From: JALORV01 sp963754065
GTDB taxonomy: Bacteria; Pseudomonadota; Gammaproteobacteria; Burkholderiales; Burkholderiaceae_F
Direction: 5' to 3'
Length of the DNA: 64,000 bases
NCBI GenBank assembly: GCA_963754065.1
Contig: CAVWFH010000020.1
Coordinates: 62,001-126,000 of the forward strand
The stretch's first letter is position 1. Each line of letters opens with the position of its first letter. Of the stretch, positions 20,074 to 28,854 are shown piece after piece. The notes under the pieces are model-generated. The model did not search any database. It saw only the letters and a list, made by a program, of their open reading frames with translations, and had not been told where the DNA came from. The translations under genes and the position numbers were made by a program.

Positions 20074-21594
20074 ATGACCGCCGTGCCACCGCTCGATCTC
20101 GCCACGCCGGGCGGCGACCTGCTGGTGTTGGCCCTGATCGTCCCGGTCGCCGCGTTGCTGCTTGGATTCCTGAGCGGTGGTCGCAACGCGGCGCGCATCG
20201 CGCTCGTGGCACTGGCGGGCGGTGCCGCCATTACGGTGGCGATCGTGATGGAGCTGCTGCGCACCGGCGCTGCGCTGGTGTACGTGATGGGCAACTGGAG
20301 CCCGCCGCTCGGCATCGTGCTGCGTGCCGATGGCCTCGCCGTCGCGATGATGGCGATGAGCGTAGTGGTGCTGATCGCAATTGCTCTGTTCGCACGGGCC
20401 GACTTTGACACCCCGGCCGGGCGCACCGAAGCGCGCGCACCCTTCGTGTTCTGGATCATGCTGCTCGCGGTCTGGGCTGGATTGATTGTGGTGTTCCTCG
20501 CCGGCGATCTATTCACGCTGTACGTGGCGCTCGAACTGCTGTCATTCGCGGCGGTCCCGCTGGTGAGCCTCGATGGCCGCGCCGAGACACTGCAGGCGGC
20601 GTTGCGCTACTTGCTCTTTGCGCTTGCAGGCTCGGTGTTGTACCTGCTGGGTGGCACGCTGATGTACGGGGTCTACGGCACGCTCGACATCGCGCTGCTC
20701 GCCGCGGTGGTCGAGCCCGAGCCCGCCGTGCTGGCCGCAACTGCCTTGATGACGGTCGGACTGCTGGCGAAGACTGCGCTCTTCCCACTGCACCTTTGGC
20801 TGCCGCCGGCGCATGCCGGCGCTCCGGCGGCCGCGAGCGCGCTGCTGTCGTCGCTGGTGGTAAAGGGCTCGTTCTTCATCGTGATACGGCTGTGGCTCGA
20901 TACCTTCGTCGGCGTGGTCACCGCCGAGGCCGCGCAACTGCTGGCCACGCTGGGCGCCTGCGCGATCGTCTTCGGCAGTGCGGTCGCGCTGCAGCAGGCA
21001 CGACTGAAGCTGATGATCGCCTACTCGACCGTCGCGCAGATCGGTTATCTCTTCCTGATGTTTCCGCTGGTGCTGGGTGCGTCGTCGCTCGCGACGGGCT
21101 CCGCGGCATTGGCCGGCGGCCTCATGCAGGCGATTTCGCATGCGACCGCCAAGGCGGCGATGTTCATGGCGGCGGGGCTGATCTACGCGACACTCGGACA
21201 CGATCGCGTCGCCGACCTGCGCGGAGTCGCACGCGTGCTGCCGATGACGATGGCAGCCTTCGCGCTCGGTGGTATCGCCCTGATCGGCCTGCCGCCGTCT
21301 GGCGGCTTCCTGGCGAAGTGGCTGCTGCTGTCGTCCGCGCTCGACTCCTCGCAGTGGTGGTGGGTCGTCGTGATCGCGATCGGCGGGCTGCTGACGGCAG
21401 CCTATGTGATCAAGGTCCTGGCGCATGCGATGACCACCGTCGCGATGCCGACCGCGGCAGGCACCGTTACGCGCGGGCGCGAGGCGGTCGTTCTGGCGTT
21501 GGCGATCGTGTCGATGCTGCTGGGATTGCTGGCGTTCGCGCCGCTCGATCTCGTGCAGATCGGGCGCCCGGCCGCGGGCATGGTCATCCGATGA
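20074..21594 (+). CDS. mnhD: Mrp-type antiporter subunit D (NuoM/NuoN-like proton channel)
   Basis: A 506-residue protein with about 14 membrane helices, the usual size for MrpD. The proton-path residues known from MrpD and complex I are present: Glu154 in TM5 (YVALELLSF), Lys233 in TM7 (LLAKTALFPLHLWLP) and Lys264 in TM8 (VVKGSFF). A further Lys lies in the broken helix FLAKWLLLSSAL. I start at ATG 20074; the preceding TTG would only add one Met. The stop overlaps the next gene (ATGA). It should conduct protons or Na+ in the inner membrane as part of the complex. Confidence 0.95.
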   Translation: MTAVPPLDLATPGGDLLVLALIVPVAALLLGFLSGGRNAARIALVALAGGAAITVAIVMELLRTGAALVYVMGNWSPPLGIVLRADGLAVAMMAMSVVVLIAIALFARADFDTPAGRTEARAPFVFWIMLLAVWAGLIVVFLAGDLFTLYVALELLSFAAVPLVSLDGRAETLQAALRYLLFALAGSVLYLLGGTLMYGVYGTLDIALLAAVVEPEPAVLAATALMTVGLLAKTALFPLHLWLPPAHAGAPAAASALLSSLVVKGSFFIVIRLWLDTFVGVVTAEAAQLLATLGACAIVFGSAVALQQARLKLMIAYSTVAQIGYLFLMFPLVLGASSLATGSAALAGGLMQAISHATAKAAMFMAAGLIYATLGHDRVADLRGVARVLPMTMAAFALGGIALIGLPPSGGFLAKWLLLSSALDSSQWWWVVVIAIGGLLTAAYVIKVLAHAMTTVAMPTAAGTVTRGREAVVLALAIVSMLLGLLAFAPLDLVQIGRPAAGMVIR

Positions 21595-23222
21595 CGGCCG
21601 CGCAGCTTCTGCTCGGCGCAACCCTCGCAGTGCCGCTGGCGCTGCTCGCTGCGTGCGCCTGGACGCGTGCACGTGAACGGATGCTGCCGCTGCTTGCGGT
21701 GGCGCCCGTTCCCGGGCTGGCCGCCGCACTGCTTTTCGAGCCGAACGCGGTGCTCACGCTAGGTCCCGGGCGCGGCCTTTATCGCGCCACGCTGACCCTC
21801 GATGCGCCCGGTGCGCTGCTGCTCGGCGTAGCTGCCTTGCTGTGGATCGCGGCCGGCGCGTATGCCGCCGCGTACCAGCGCGACGCGGCCAACGCAGGGC
21901 GCTTTGCTGCGAGCTGGCTGCTGGCGCTGACGGGCTGCCTTGGAGTGTTCATTGCGGCCGACATGGCGATGCTGTACCTGATGCTGGCGATGATGACGTT
22001 CGGCGCCAGCGCCCTCGTGTTCCACGACGAGAGTCCGGGCGCACGTCGCGCAGCGGCGATCTACCTCGGCCTGGCGCTCGCCGGTGAAACGATGGTGCTG
22101 GTGGCGATGATCCAGCTCGCGGCGCTGACACCGGACGGCAGCCTGTTGCTGCGCGATGCGGCCGCCGTGTTGCCCTCGGCGCCGCAGCGCGATGTGATCA
22201 TCACTCTGCTGGTCATCGGCTTCGGCCTGAAGGCGGGCCTCGTACCGCTGCATGTGTGGATGCCGCTGGCGCACTCGGCAGCACCGATGCCGGCTTCGGC
22301 CGTGCTGAGCGGTGTGGTGGTGAAGGCCGGGATCATCGGACTGATCCGCTTTCTGCCGGTCGATGCCGCATTGGCTGACTGGGGCAACTTGCTTGCGATC
22401 GTCGGCATGTTCACCGCGCTGTATGCGGTGCTGATCGGCATCACGCAGTCGCATCCGAAGGTCGTGCTGGCGTATTCGAGCGTCAGCCAGATGGGATTCA
22501 CCGTCGCGGTCATCGGCATGGGCATCGCCAATGTCGATGCCGCCGCCCCGGTGCTGGCCGCCTTTTACGCGACCCATCACATACTCGTGAAGGGCGCCAT
22601 GTTCCTGCTGGTCGGCGTGGTCGCGTCGACAGCTGCGATGCATCTCCGAGGCACCCTGCTGCTGGCCGCCGTGCTCGCCGTCGGGCTCGGCGGCTTGCCG
22701 TTCACCGGCGGTGCCGTGGCCAAGCTCGCGGTCAAGGGACCGCTGGGCGATGGCTGGGCGGGGACGGTCGCGTATGCGTCGGCGGTTGGCACGACCTTGC
22801 TGATGCTGCACTTCCTGCGTCGGGTAATGGCGACCTGCGCAACCGATCCTGCGGCAGTGGCGGCGCCGGGGCTGCGCTGGCCCTGGGTTGCCACCGCGCT
22901 GGCGTCGATCCTGGTTCCGTGGGCGCTCTATCTCGGACTGCCGCTCGGCTCCGCGTCAGACCTGATCGAACCGAAGGGGCTGTGGGCCGCGCTATGGCCC
23001 GTGCTCGTCGGCGGCGCGCTCGCGTGGGCGCTGGCTCGCTGGGGAGGGCGCTTACCGCGCATCCCCGCAGGCGACATCGCAGTCGGCATCGATGGCGGCG
23101 TAAGCCTCGCGCTGAGAGCGGGTGCTGCTCTGCTGCGCACTGACACTGTCTTGCGCCAGTGGGCCGTGGCCGGCGTGTCGATGCTGGCGATTGCCGCCCT
23201 GTTCGGCGCTGCATTGCTCTGA
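21591..23222 (+). CDS. Second antiporter-like Mrp subunit (MrpA/MrpD-type), TM5 Glu missing
   Basis: A 543-residue NuoL/M/N-like membrane protein, the last gene of the Mrp operon. It probably takes the place of the N-terminal antiporter half of MrpA, whose tail is fused to MrpB upstream. TM7 and TM8 lysines are kept: Lys214 in FGLKAGLVPLHVWMP and Lys245 in VVVKAG. The broken-helix Lys is also kept (GGAVAKLAVKG). The TM5 glutamate, essential for proton transfer in MrpA, MrpD and NuoM, is Ala133 (YLMLAMMTF, aligning with YVALELLSF of the preceding subunit). The subunit may therefore be structural or use another path. Start ATG 21591 overlaps the mnhD stop. Confidence 0.88.
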   Translation: MTAAQLLLGATLAVPLALLAACAWTRARERMLPLLAVAPVPGLAAALLFEPNAVLTLGPGRGLYRATLTLDAPGALLLGVAALLWIAAGAYAAAYQRDAANAGRFAASWLLALTGCLGVFIAADMAMLYLMLAMMTFGASALVFHDESPGARRAAAIYLGLALAGETMVLVAMIQLAALTPDGSLLLRDAAAVLPSAPQRDVIITLLVIGFGLKAGLVPLHVWMPLAHSAAPMPASAVLSGVVVKAGIIGLIRFLPVDAALADWGNLLAIVGMFTALYAVLIGITQSHPKVVLAYSSVSQMGFTVAVIGMGIANVDAAAPVLAAFYATHHILVKGAMFLLVGVVASTAAMHLRGTLLLAAVLAVGLGGLPFTGGAVAKLAVKGPLGDGWAGTVAYASAVGTTLLMLHFLRRVMATCATDPAAVAAPGLRWPWVATALASILVPWALYLGLPLGSASDLIEPKGLWAALWPVLVGGALAWALARWGGRLPRIPAGDIAVGIDGGVSLALRAGAALLRTDTVLRQWAVAGVSMLAIAALFGAALL

Positions 23223-23412
23223 GCGACGAGGTCCCGAACTCTTCGGGTAAACAGAGCGGCAGACTTTCGGATCAACTCATGACGGCAGTCGACCGTACCC
23301 TGTCGACAGCAAGCGCCGAAGCCGGCCAGGCTCTGCGTTCCACTCGATACTGAGCCACTCTCACGAACTCAGCAGGTCACGAGACCGGGCCGTTCACTTT
23401 GCTGCCGGAGCA

Positions 23413-24261
23413 TCAGGTGTCGACGGTGCCGGAGGAGGGCCAACAATTTCGACCTTCGCCGTCGCCTTGAGCGCGTCCAGTTGCTTCTTGACGTTTTGCT
23501 GCAGAAGCTGCTGGCTGATCTGAGGCTTTGACCTCTTCCAGCGGGGGCGCCTCGATCTTCCTCGAGTCTTCCAGCAGGATGACGTGATACCCGTACTGGG
23601 TCTTGACCGGCGCTTCAGTGAATTTGCCCTTTTCCAGCGTGCTCACGGCCGTGCCGAATTCCGGAACCATTCTTTTGGGATCGAACCATCCCAGCTCACC
23701 GCCCCGGGCCTTGGAGCCCGAGTCCTTCGACTTTTCCATCGCCAGTTTCGCAAATGCGGCCGGATCCTTTTTGAGTCTGGCGATGATGTCCTTGGCTTCG
23801 GATTCCTTCTCCACGAGGATGTGGCGCGCCTTGTATTCCGTTCCCGTGATTGTCGCTTTGATGCGCTCGTATTCCGCCTTCACCATGTCGTCGCTGACCG
23901 GATTGTTCTTGATGAAGTCCTCGACGTAGGCATTGGCCAGAACGGATTGTTTGATCGTGTCGAACTGCTCGATGACCTCGGGAGTCTTGTCCAGTCCTTT
24001 CTTGACTGCCTCCTCCGCGACCACCATTTGCAGTGCAATCTGGTCGATGATCCCTTTACGCGCTTCAGGTGTATCCGGACGGCCCGAACTAGCGCTTTGC
24101 TTGACGATCATGTCGACGGTTCGCTGGCTGATCGGCTTTCCGTTCACCGTGGCTGCCGCCGGTCCCTTGGAAGTCTGATCAGCAGGTTTTGGACTGCACG
24201 CCGCAAGGGCAAGCAGGGAGGCCGCACTGGCGAGAAGCATCCCGCACTTGATGAAAGTCAT
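23413..24261 (-). CDS. PpiC-type peptidyl-prolyl isomerase lipoprotein, frameshifted near its end
   Basis: The 282-residue frame as read begins with a lipoprotein signal (LAAC, Cys22). A helical SurA/PrsA-like N-domain follows (about 30-140), then a parvulin domain (about 140-235) with ARHILVE, GGELGWF and YGYHVILL motifs. Such proteins help fold exported proteins in the periplasm. After residue 242 (PPLEEVK) the reading goes out of register. Removing one base from the TTT at 23527-23529 (AAA in sense) restores a normal ending, PQISQQLLQQNVKKQLDALK, continuing to a stop at 23394-23396 for 288 residues. The catalytic domain is intact either way. AAGGA seven bases before ATG 24261 supports the start. 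It lies downstream of the sulfatase, separated by a likely terminator. Confidence 0.88.
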   Translation of the reverse strand: MTFIKCGMLLASAASLLALAACSPKPADQTSKGPAAATVNGKPISQRTVDMIVKQSASSGRPDTPEARKGIIDQIALQMVVAEEAVKKGLDKTPEVIEQFDTIKQSVLANAYVEDFIKNNPVSDDMVKAEYERIKATITGTEYKARHILVEKESEAKDIIARLKKDPAAFAKLAMEKSKDSGSKARGGELGWFDPKRMVPEFGTAVSTLEKGKFTEAPVKTQYGYHVILLEDSRKIEAPPLEEVKASDQPAASAAKRQEATGRAQGDGEGRNCWPSSGTVDT

Positions 24262-24331
24262 TTCAATCCTTGAGTTGTTGTCGAGGCCAAAGGTTGATGA
24301 ACAAGAGTGCTCATGACCTGGCTCTTGTGGA

Positions 24332-24357
24332 AACGGGCAGCTTCACGGCCGCCCGTT
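24332..24357 (-). terminator. Likely terminator downstream of the sulfatase gene
   Basis: On the minus strand AACGGGC and GCCCGTT (24351-24357 and 24332-24338) form a seven-pair stem with a 12-base loop, followed by TTTCC. It lies 60 bases past the sulfatase stop. A second inverted repeat, ACAAGAG (24301-24307) with CTCTTGT (24322-24328), lies nearer the ppiC start and may be regulatory. Confidence 0.45.
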
Positions 24358-24416
24358 CCCGAACTACACCCTGTGGAGCGTAGTTTAGCCCGCAGGGCGA
24401 CGGATCCCAGAGTCAG

Positions 24417-26033
24417 CTACTTGCCCATACCAGCTCGGGCTGCCTCGATCTTCGCCTTCACCGCATCCAGGTTGAAGCTCGCACCCTTCTGCATCGGCGG
24501 AAACTCGATGGCCGTCATGGCGAGCTTTGCGACCTGCTCCTGGACAAACACGAAGCGCCAGAACTCGTACTTGAACCAATCGAAGTACTGGAGCGACCCT
24601 TCTTTCGTCAGATCCTTCGGCCAGCCGGCGCGCTCGAACGGATCGAGTCGGAGGTTGGTCAGGAACGGCACGTCGGGCTTGGTCTTGTCGCCGAGCCAGC
24701 CACCGGGCTGTTCGATGAATCGATACTTGTAGTCGTCGATGCGGACGGCGCCGAGTTCGCTTTCGCCGAAGTAGAAGATCTCATGGCGATTCGATAGGCC
24801 CTTGCCGGTGATCAGGTCCATCTGGTTGTAGCCATCGAGATGGACCTTGTAGTTCGTGCCGCCGATTGCCTTGCCCTTCTTCAATTCCTCGGCGATGTTG
24901 GGGTTGCCTGCCGCCGCCACGAAAGTCGGGAACCAGTCGAGCCCGGAAATGAGGCCGTTCTCCACTTTGCCCGCCGGCACTTTGCCCGGCCAGCGAATGA
25001 TGGCCGGCACGCGGAAGCCGCCTTCCAGGACGGTTCCCTTGCTCTGCGCGAACGGAGTCATGCCACCGTCGGGCCAGGTGAAGAGTTCGGTGCCGTTGTC
25101 GGTAGTGAAGACGACGATCGTGTTTTCGTCCACCCCCATGTCCTTCAGCTTCTTCATCACGATGCCGATGTCGTCGTCCATCTGCGCCATGCCGGCTTCG
25201 TGGATCGACCAGCCGTTCTTGGAGTTGCGCAGCTTCTGGTACTTGTCCGACAGGTGCGTGACGATGTGCATGCGCGTCGGGTTGAGCCACAGGAAGAATG
25301 GCTTGCCGTCGGCCTTGGCCTTGTCGAGGAATGCCAGGGCCTTGTCGCGGATCTCGTCATCGACGGTCTCCATGCGCTTCGGACACAATTCTCCGGCGTC
25401 CTGAATTCTCTGTTTGCCGACTTTGCCCCAGCGCGGATCGACCGTCGCGTCGTCCGTGTTGGTGGCAAACGAGTGAACCATGTTGCGTGGGCCTACTTTC
25501 GGCCGCAGATCCTGCGGGTAGTTCGGGTGGCATGGATCCTCCATCGCGTCCAGGTGATAGAGGTATCCATAGAACTCGTCGAAACCGTGGACCGTAGGCA
25601 GGAACTGGTTCAGGTCGCCGAGGTGGTTCTTGCCGAACTGACCGGTGGCATAGCCCATCGACTTAAGCACCGCCGCAATAGTCACCGCCTGCGCGGGAAT
25701 TCCGATTGGCGAACCCGCCTGGCCGACCGTGGTCATGCCGGTGCGGATCGGCAACTCGCCGGTGATGAAGTTGGCGCGCCCCGCCGTGCAGCTTGCCTCC
25801 GCGTAGTAGTCGGTGAATATCATGCCCTCGGCAGCGATCTTGTCGAGGTTCGGTGTCCGGCCCGCCATCATGCCGCGGTGGTAGGCGCCGATGTTCCACA
25901 TGCCGATGTCGTCGCCCATGATGACGACGATGTTCGGCTTCGTCGCCGGTGCCTGCGCCAACGCGGGTGCAAATGCGCAGAGCACTGTGGCACAACTCGC
26001 AAAGAGCGTGATCAATGCACGCTTCGGATTCAT
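24417..26033 (-). CDS. Arylsulfatase, secreted
   Basis: From ATG 26033 (AGGTGG just upstream; GTG 26039 is also possible) the product has 538 residues with a Sec signal peptide cut after ALAQA. The type I sulfatase core is clear: metal site GDDIG (40-44) and the modification motif CTAGR (82-86), in which Cys is converted to formylglycine. Later come TTDNG and further metal or substrate residues, and a C-terminal domain. Such enzymes hydrolyse sulfate esters in the periplasm, using Ca2+. The size and the motif with Ala-Gly instead of Pro-Ser resemble the arylsulfatase A-like group. No formylglycine-generating enzyme is in the window. The natural substrate is unknown. Confidence 0.92.
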   Translation of the reverse strand: MNPKRALITLFASCATVLCAFAPALAQAPATKPNIVVIMGDDIGMWNIGAYHRGMMAGRTPNLDKIAAEGMIFTDYYAEASCTAGRANFITGELPIRTGMTTVGQAGSPIGIPAQAVTIAAVLKSMGYATGQFGKNHLGDLNQFLPTVHGFDEFYGYLYHLDAMEDPCHPNYPQDLRPKVGPRNMVHSFATNTDDATVDPRWGKVGKQRIQDAGELCPKRMETVDDEIRDKALAFLDKAKADGKPFFLWLNPTRMHIVTHLSDKYQKLRNSKNGWSIHEAGMAQMDDDIGIVMKKLKDMGVDENTIVVFTTDNGTELFTWPDGGMTPFAQSKGTVLEGGFRVPAIIRWPGKVPAGKVENGLISGLDWFPTFVAAAGNPNIAEELKKGKAIGGTNYKVHLDGYNQMDLITGKGLSNRHEIFYFGESELGAVRIDDYKYRFIEQPGGWLGDKTKPDVPFLTNLRLDPFERAGWPKDLTKEGSLQYFDWFKYEFWRFVFVQEQVAKLAMTAIEFPPMQKGASFNLDAVKAKIEAARAGMGK

Positions 26034-26039
26034 ATCCAC

Positions 26040-26341
26040 CTACCTTTCGCGCTGAATGGGACTGCCACGGACTTCCTGACCTCAAGTGCGATGACAGGCG
26101 GTTGCGACGCGCCCTGTAACCCATCGGGTTAAAACGGGCGGGGCGCCGACGATACCAGCAGATCCGTGGCAAGTAGGGAAAACCCACTGTGCACAAATCC
26201 GATCGGTGCGGACTGAGCTCCCTCGGACGCGCGTCTCCTGGAACGTCTCGTGGGCCAACTCCCAACAGCGCCGAATGAGCTAGTACGCGACTTCCGTCCG
26301 GTCGCACCCGGCTCGTACTGTCGATATGCGCAAGGATTCGT
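26040..26341. other. Intergenic region upstream of the sulfatase
   Basis: About 300 bases without a gene. The perfect inverted repeat TAACCC-ATC-GGGTTA (26117-26131) lies about 85 bases upstream of the sulfatase start and could be an operator. No confident -35/-10 pair was seen on the minus strand. Confidence 0.4.
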
Positions 26342-26893
26342 CTATTCCTCAGGCCGACGTCCCACGCTCGACATCAACCTGTGCCAGCCATCGGCGCCGA
26401 GGCGGTGCAGCGTTTCGACATTGCGTTCATAGATGGCTGCGGCATCGGGAAATGCGGCGACGGCGCGTGCAATGCTGTCTTCGCGCAGCAGGTGGAGCAT
26501 GGGGAAGGGCGAACGATTGCTGAAGTTGCTCGCATCGTCAGCGGCCGTGCCTTCGAATCGGTAGTCGGGGTGGAAGCTCGCGACCTGCAGGACACCGGCG
26601 TAGCCCAGTTCCTCAATGGCGGCGTCGGCCACATCGAGAAAGTCGTTGTAATCGAGGAAGTCGGTCAACGCGTGCGGGTGGATCAGCAGTGTCGTGTCCA
26701 CCAACTCGGGATCGGCCGATGCCAGGAACTGCAGTTCACTCACCAGGTCGTCGAGCAGGGCCTGCGCGTCGCGCGCCTGGCTTTCGACCCAGCGAATCTG
26801 CTGCTTCACGTGCACCGCCCTGGCAAACGGGCAGAGATTCAGCCCGATGACGGCTTGTTCGAGCCAGTGCTGTGTCGCGGCGATGGCGCTCAT
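26342..26893 (-). CDS. DUF1415 family protein
   Basis: A 183-residue soluble protein. The opening WLEQAVIGLNLCPFARAV (about 10-27) and the internal SFHPDYRFEGTAADDASNF (about 106-124) with RSPFPMLHLLRE are hallmarks of the DUF1415 family, common in proteobacteria and without an established function. The length is normal. It follows the SLC13-type transporter by 31 bases on the same strand and may share its transcript. The conserved Cys in LNLCPF and conserved His residues might bind metal; that is speculation. Confidence 0.9.
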   Translation of the reverse strand: MSAIAATQHWLEQAVIGLNLCPFARAVHVKQQIRWVESQARDAQALLDDLVSELQFLASADPELVDTTLLIHPHALTDFLDYNDFLDVADAAIEELGYAGVLQVASFHPDYRFEGTAADDASNFSNRSPFPMLHLLREDSIARAVAAFPDAAAIYERNVETLHRLGADGWHRLMSSVGRRPEE

Positions 26894-26924
26894 GTCGCCT
26901 CGACATTCGCGGTGGGCGTGGACC

Positions 26925-28736
26925 TCAGAAGCCCCAGACCATCGGCACGAAGAACACCGCCATCACGAAGAACCAGGCCATGCAGACGATGCCGATCTTC
27001 CAGTAGTCGCCGAACTTGTAGCCGCCCGGCCCCATGATCATCAGGTTGACCGGCGTGGCCACCGGCGTGAGGAACGATGCCGCGGCGGCGACGCAGACGC
27101 TCATCATGACGGGACGAGGCGAGATGCCGAGCTCGAGCGCGGCCGCGACCGCAATCGGAATGATGATCAACGCCGTGGCGGTATTGCTGATGAGCTGGCC
27201 GAGCACCGCAGTCAGCAGGAAGAGTCCCGCCAGCAGCGCGTAGGGGCCCGCCTCGCCGACGACGCCGACCAGCTTGTCGGCGAGCAGTTGCGCCGCACCG
27301 GTTTCCGCCATCGCGGCCGACAGCGGGGTCATCGCGCCGACCAGGATCACCGTGGTCCAGTTGACCGAGCGATAGGCCTGATCGACCGAGAGCACGCCGA
27401 TCACCACCATCGCCACCGCGGCCACCAGTCCGGCAACGGCCGAAGGCACGAGGTTGAGTGCCAGTGCGAGGACCATCGCGATCAGGATGCCGATGGCTGC
27501 CTTCGCGCCCGCGCCCATCGGCACGGCCTGTCGGCGCACGAGATCGGGCGAATGCACAACCAGCACTTCCGGATCGGCGAGGCGTTTGTCGAGTGCCGTC
27601 CACGTGCCCTGCAGCAGCATTGAGTCGCCGACCTCGAGTGTCACCTTGCCCGGACCGATATCCTCGCCGCGCCGCTGCACCGCCAGGATCAGCAGGTCGC
27701 CGCTCTCGGTCACCATGCCGGGAAAGACCTCGCGCCCGACCATGGCGGATCGTGGCGGAATGACCACTTCCGCGAGGCCGGACGAGCGATTGAACAGCGT
27801 GTCGGCCACACCGGCCTCGGCCTCGCCGGGACCAAAGGCCAGGTGCTGGTCACTCGCGAAGCTCGCCGCCGCGTCGGCTTCGCCGCGTAGAAGCAAGGTG
27901 TCGCCTTCTTCAATCGCCGCGCGCGTCAGCGGCCGCCCCGTGACTCCGGTCTGCGAGCCGATCAGGCTCAGCCCGGGGTAAGCAGCGAGATCGATGGCGT
28001 TGGGCGCCGTGCCGATCAGTGGTGAACTCGGCCGCACGCGCAACTGGAACGCGTTGCCCACGAGCCGATACTGCTCGACCAGCGTGCGGGCGTGCTTGGA
28101 CAGGTCGGTCGGCATCGACGCGCCGCTCTTGTGCGGCAGCAGGCGATTTCCGAGGAACACCAGGATCGCCATCGTGCCGATGAGCAAGGGCACGCCGACG
28201 ATCGCGAACTCGAAGAATCCGAAGTTCCCGGTGCCGGCGTCGGCGGCTGCTTCGGACACCAGCACGTTCACCGGCGAGCCGGTCAGCGCGAGGATCGAAC
28301 CGGCATGCGAGGCGAACACCATCGGCATCAGCAGCTGTGACGGCGGGCGGTTCAGGCGCACCGCCATTACCACCACGACCGGCAGCAGAGCGGCGACCGC
28401 GCCGTTCAGGCTGATCAGGCCGGTCAGCAGCGCGCAGGCCGTCATGATCAGCACCAATTGCCTGACCCGGCTGTCGCCGGCCTTGGTGATGAGGAACTGT
28501 CCCGCCCATGCGGTCACTCCCGTCACCTCGAGCCCGGCGCTGACGACGAACAGCGACGCGATGAAGATGGTCGTCGGGTCGCCTAGCCCGCCGAGTGCCT
28601 GGCGGAAGTCGAGGATGCCGGTGAAGTACAGGGCGAGCGCCGTGCCGAGTGCGACGATCACCACCGGGACTTTCTCGGTGATGAACAGCACGATCACCAC
28701 CGCGATGATCAGGAAAAGAATGGTGATATCGCTCAA
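26925..28736 (-). CDS. SLC13-family transporter with two TrkA-C domains
   Basis: A 603-residue inner-membrane protein. Hydrophobic helices at the N-terminus (about 1-200) and C-terminus (about 400-603) flank a cytoplasmic insert (about 215-395) that contains two RCK_C/TrkA-C ligand-binding repeats (EEGDTLLLRG and LEVGDSMLLQG ends). The two pore repeats show SLNGAVAALLPVVV with TGSPVN, and NTATALIIIPIAVA with TPVNLMIMGPGGY. This layout is shared by sulfate/cysteine or dicarboxylate permeases of the DASS group. The substrate cannot be decided. The start is TTG 28736 with AGGTG upstream; no ATG or GTG start is available in frame. Confidence 0.88.
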   Translation of the reverse strand: MSDITILFLIIAVVIVLFITEKVPVVIVALGTALALYFTGILDFRQALGGLGDPTTIFIASLFVVSAGLEVTGVTAWAGQFLITKAGDSRVRQLVLIMTACALLTGLISLNGAVAALLPVVVVMAVRLNRPPSQLLMPMVFASHAGSILALTGSPVNVLVSEAAADAGTGNFGFFEFAIVGVPLLIGTMAILVFLGNRLLPHKSGASMPTDLSKHARTLVEQYRLVGNAFQLRVRPSSPLIGTAPNAIDLAAYPGLSLIGSQTGVTGRPLTRAAIEEGDTLLLRGEADAAASFASDQHLAFGPGEAEAGVADTLFNRSSGLAEVVIPPRSAMVGREVFPGMVTESGDLLILAVQRRGEDIGPGKVTLEVGDSMLLQGTWTALDKRLADPEVLVVHSPDLVRRQAVPMGAGAKAAIGILIAMVLALALNLVPSAVAGLVAAVAMVVIGVLSVDQAYRSVNWTTVILVGAMTPLSAAMAETGAAQLLADKLVGVVGEAGPYALLAGLFLLTAVLGQLISNTATALIIIPIAVAAALELGISPRPVMMSVCVAAAASFLTPVATPVNLMIMGPGGYKFGDYWKIGIVCMAWFFVMAVFFVPMVWGF

Positions 28737-28811
28737 GGGTTCACCTGTTGTTCTAGTGACTTGTGATGGCTGGACTGTAACTCTGTCGCGATGTTCGGCG
28801 ACACAGGGCGC

Positions 28812-28838
28812 GCACGCGGGGCCGCGGCCCGCGCGTGC
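28812..28838 (-). terminator. Strong GC hairpin between the M17 and SLC13 genes
   Basis: GCACGCG-GGGCC (28812-28823) pairs with GGCCC-g-CGCGTGC (28826-28838), a 12-pair stem with one bulged G. It lies just after the stop of the aminopeptidase gene (28855) and before the transporter (28736). There is no T-run, so it may be a terminator, pause or transcript-stabilising structure. Confidence 0.45.
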
Positions 28839-28854
28839 TGCGCGCGCACCGTCA

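Noticed and set aside
23279..23353. Possible 24-residue peptide between the Mrp operon and ppiC
   Set aside because: No ribosome site and no similarity that I recognise; it is too short to support.
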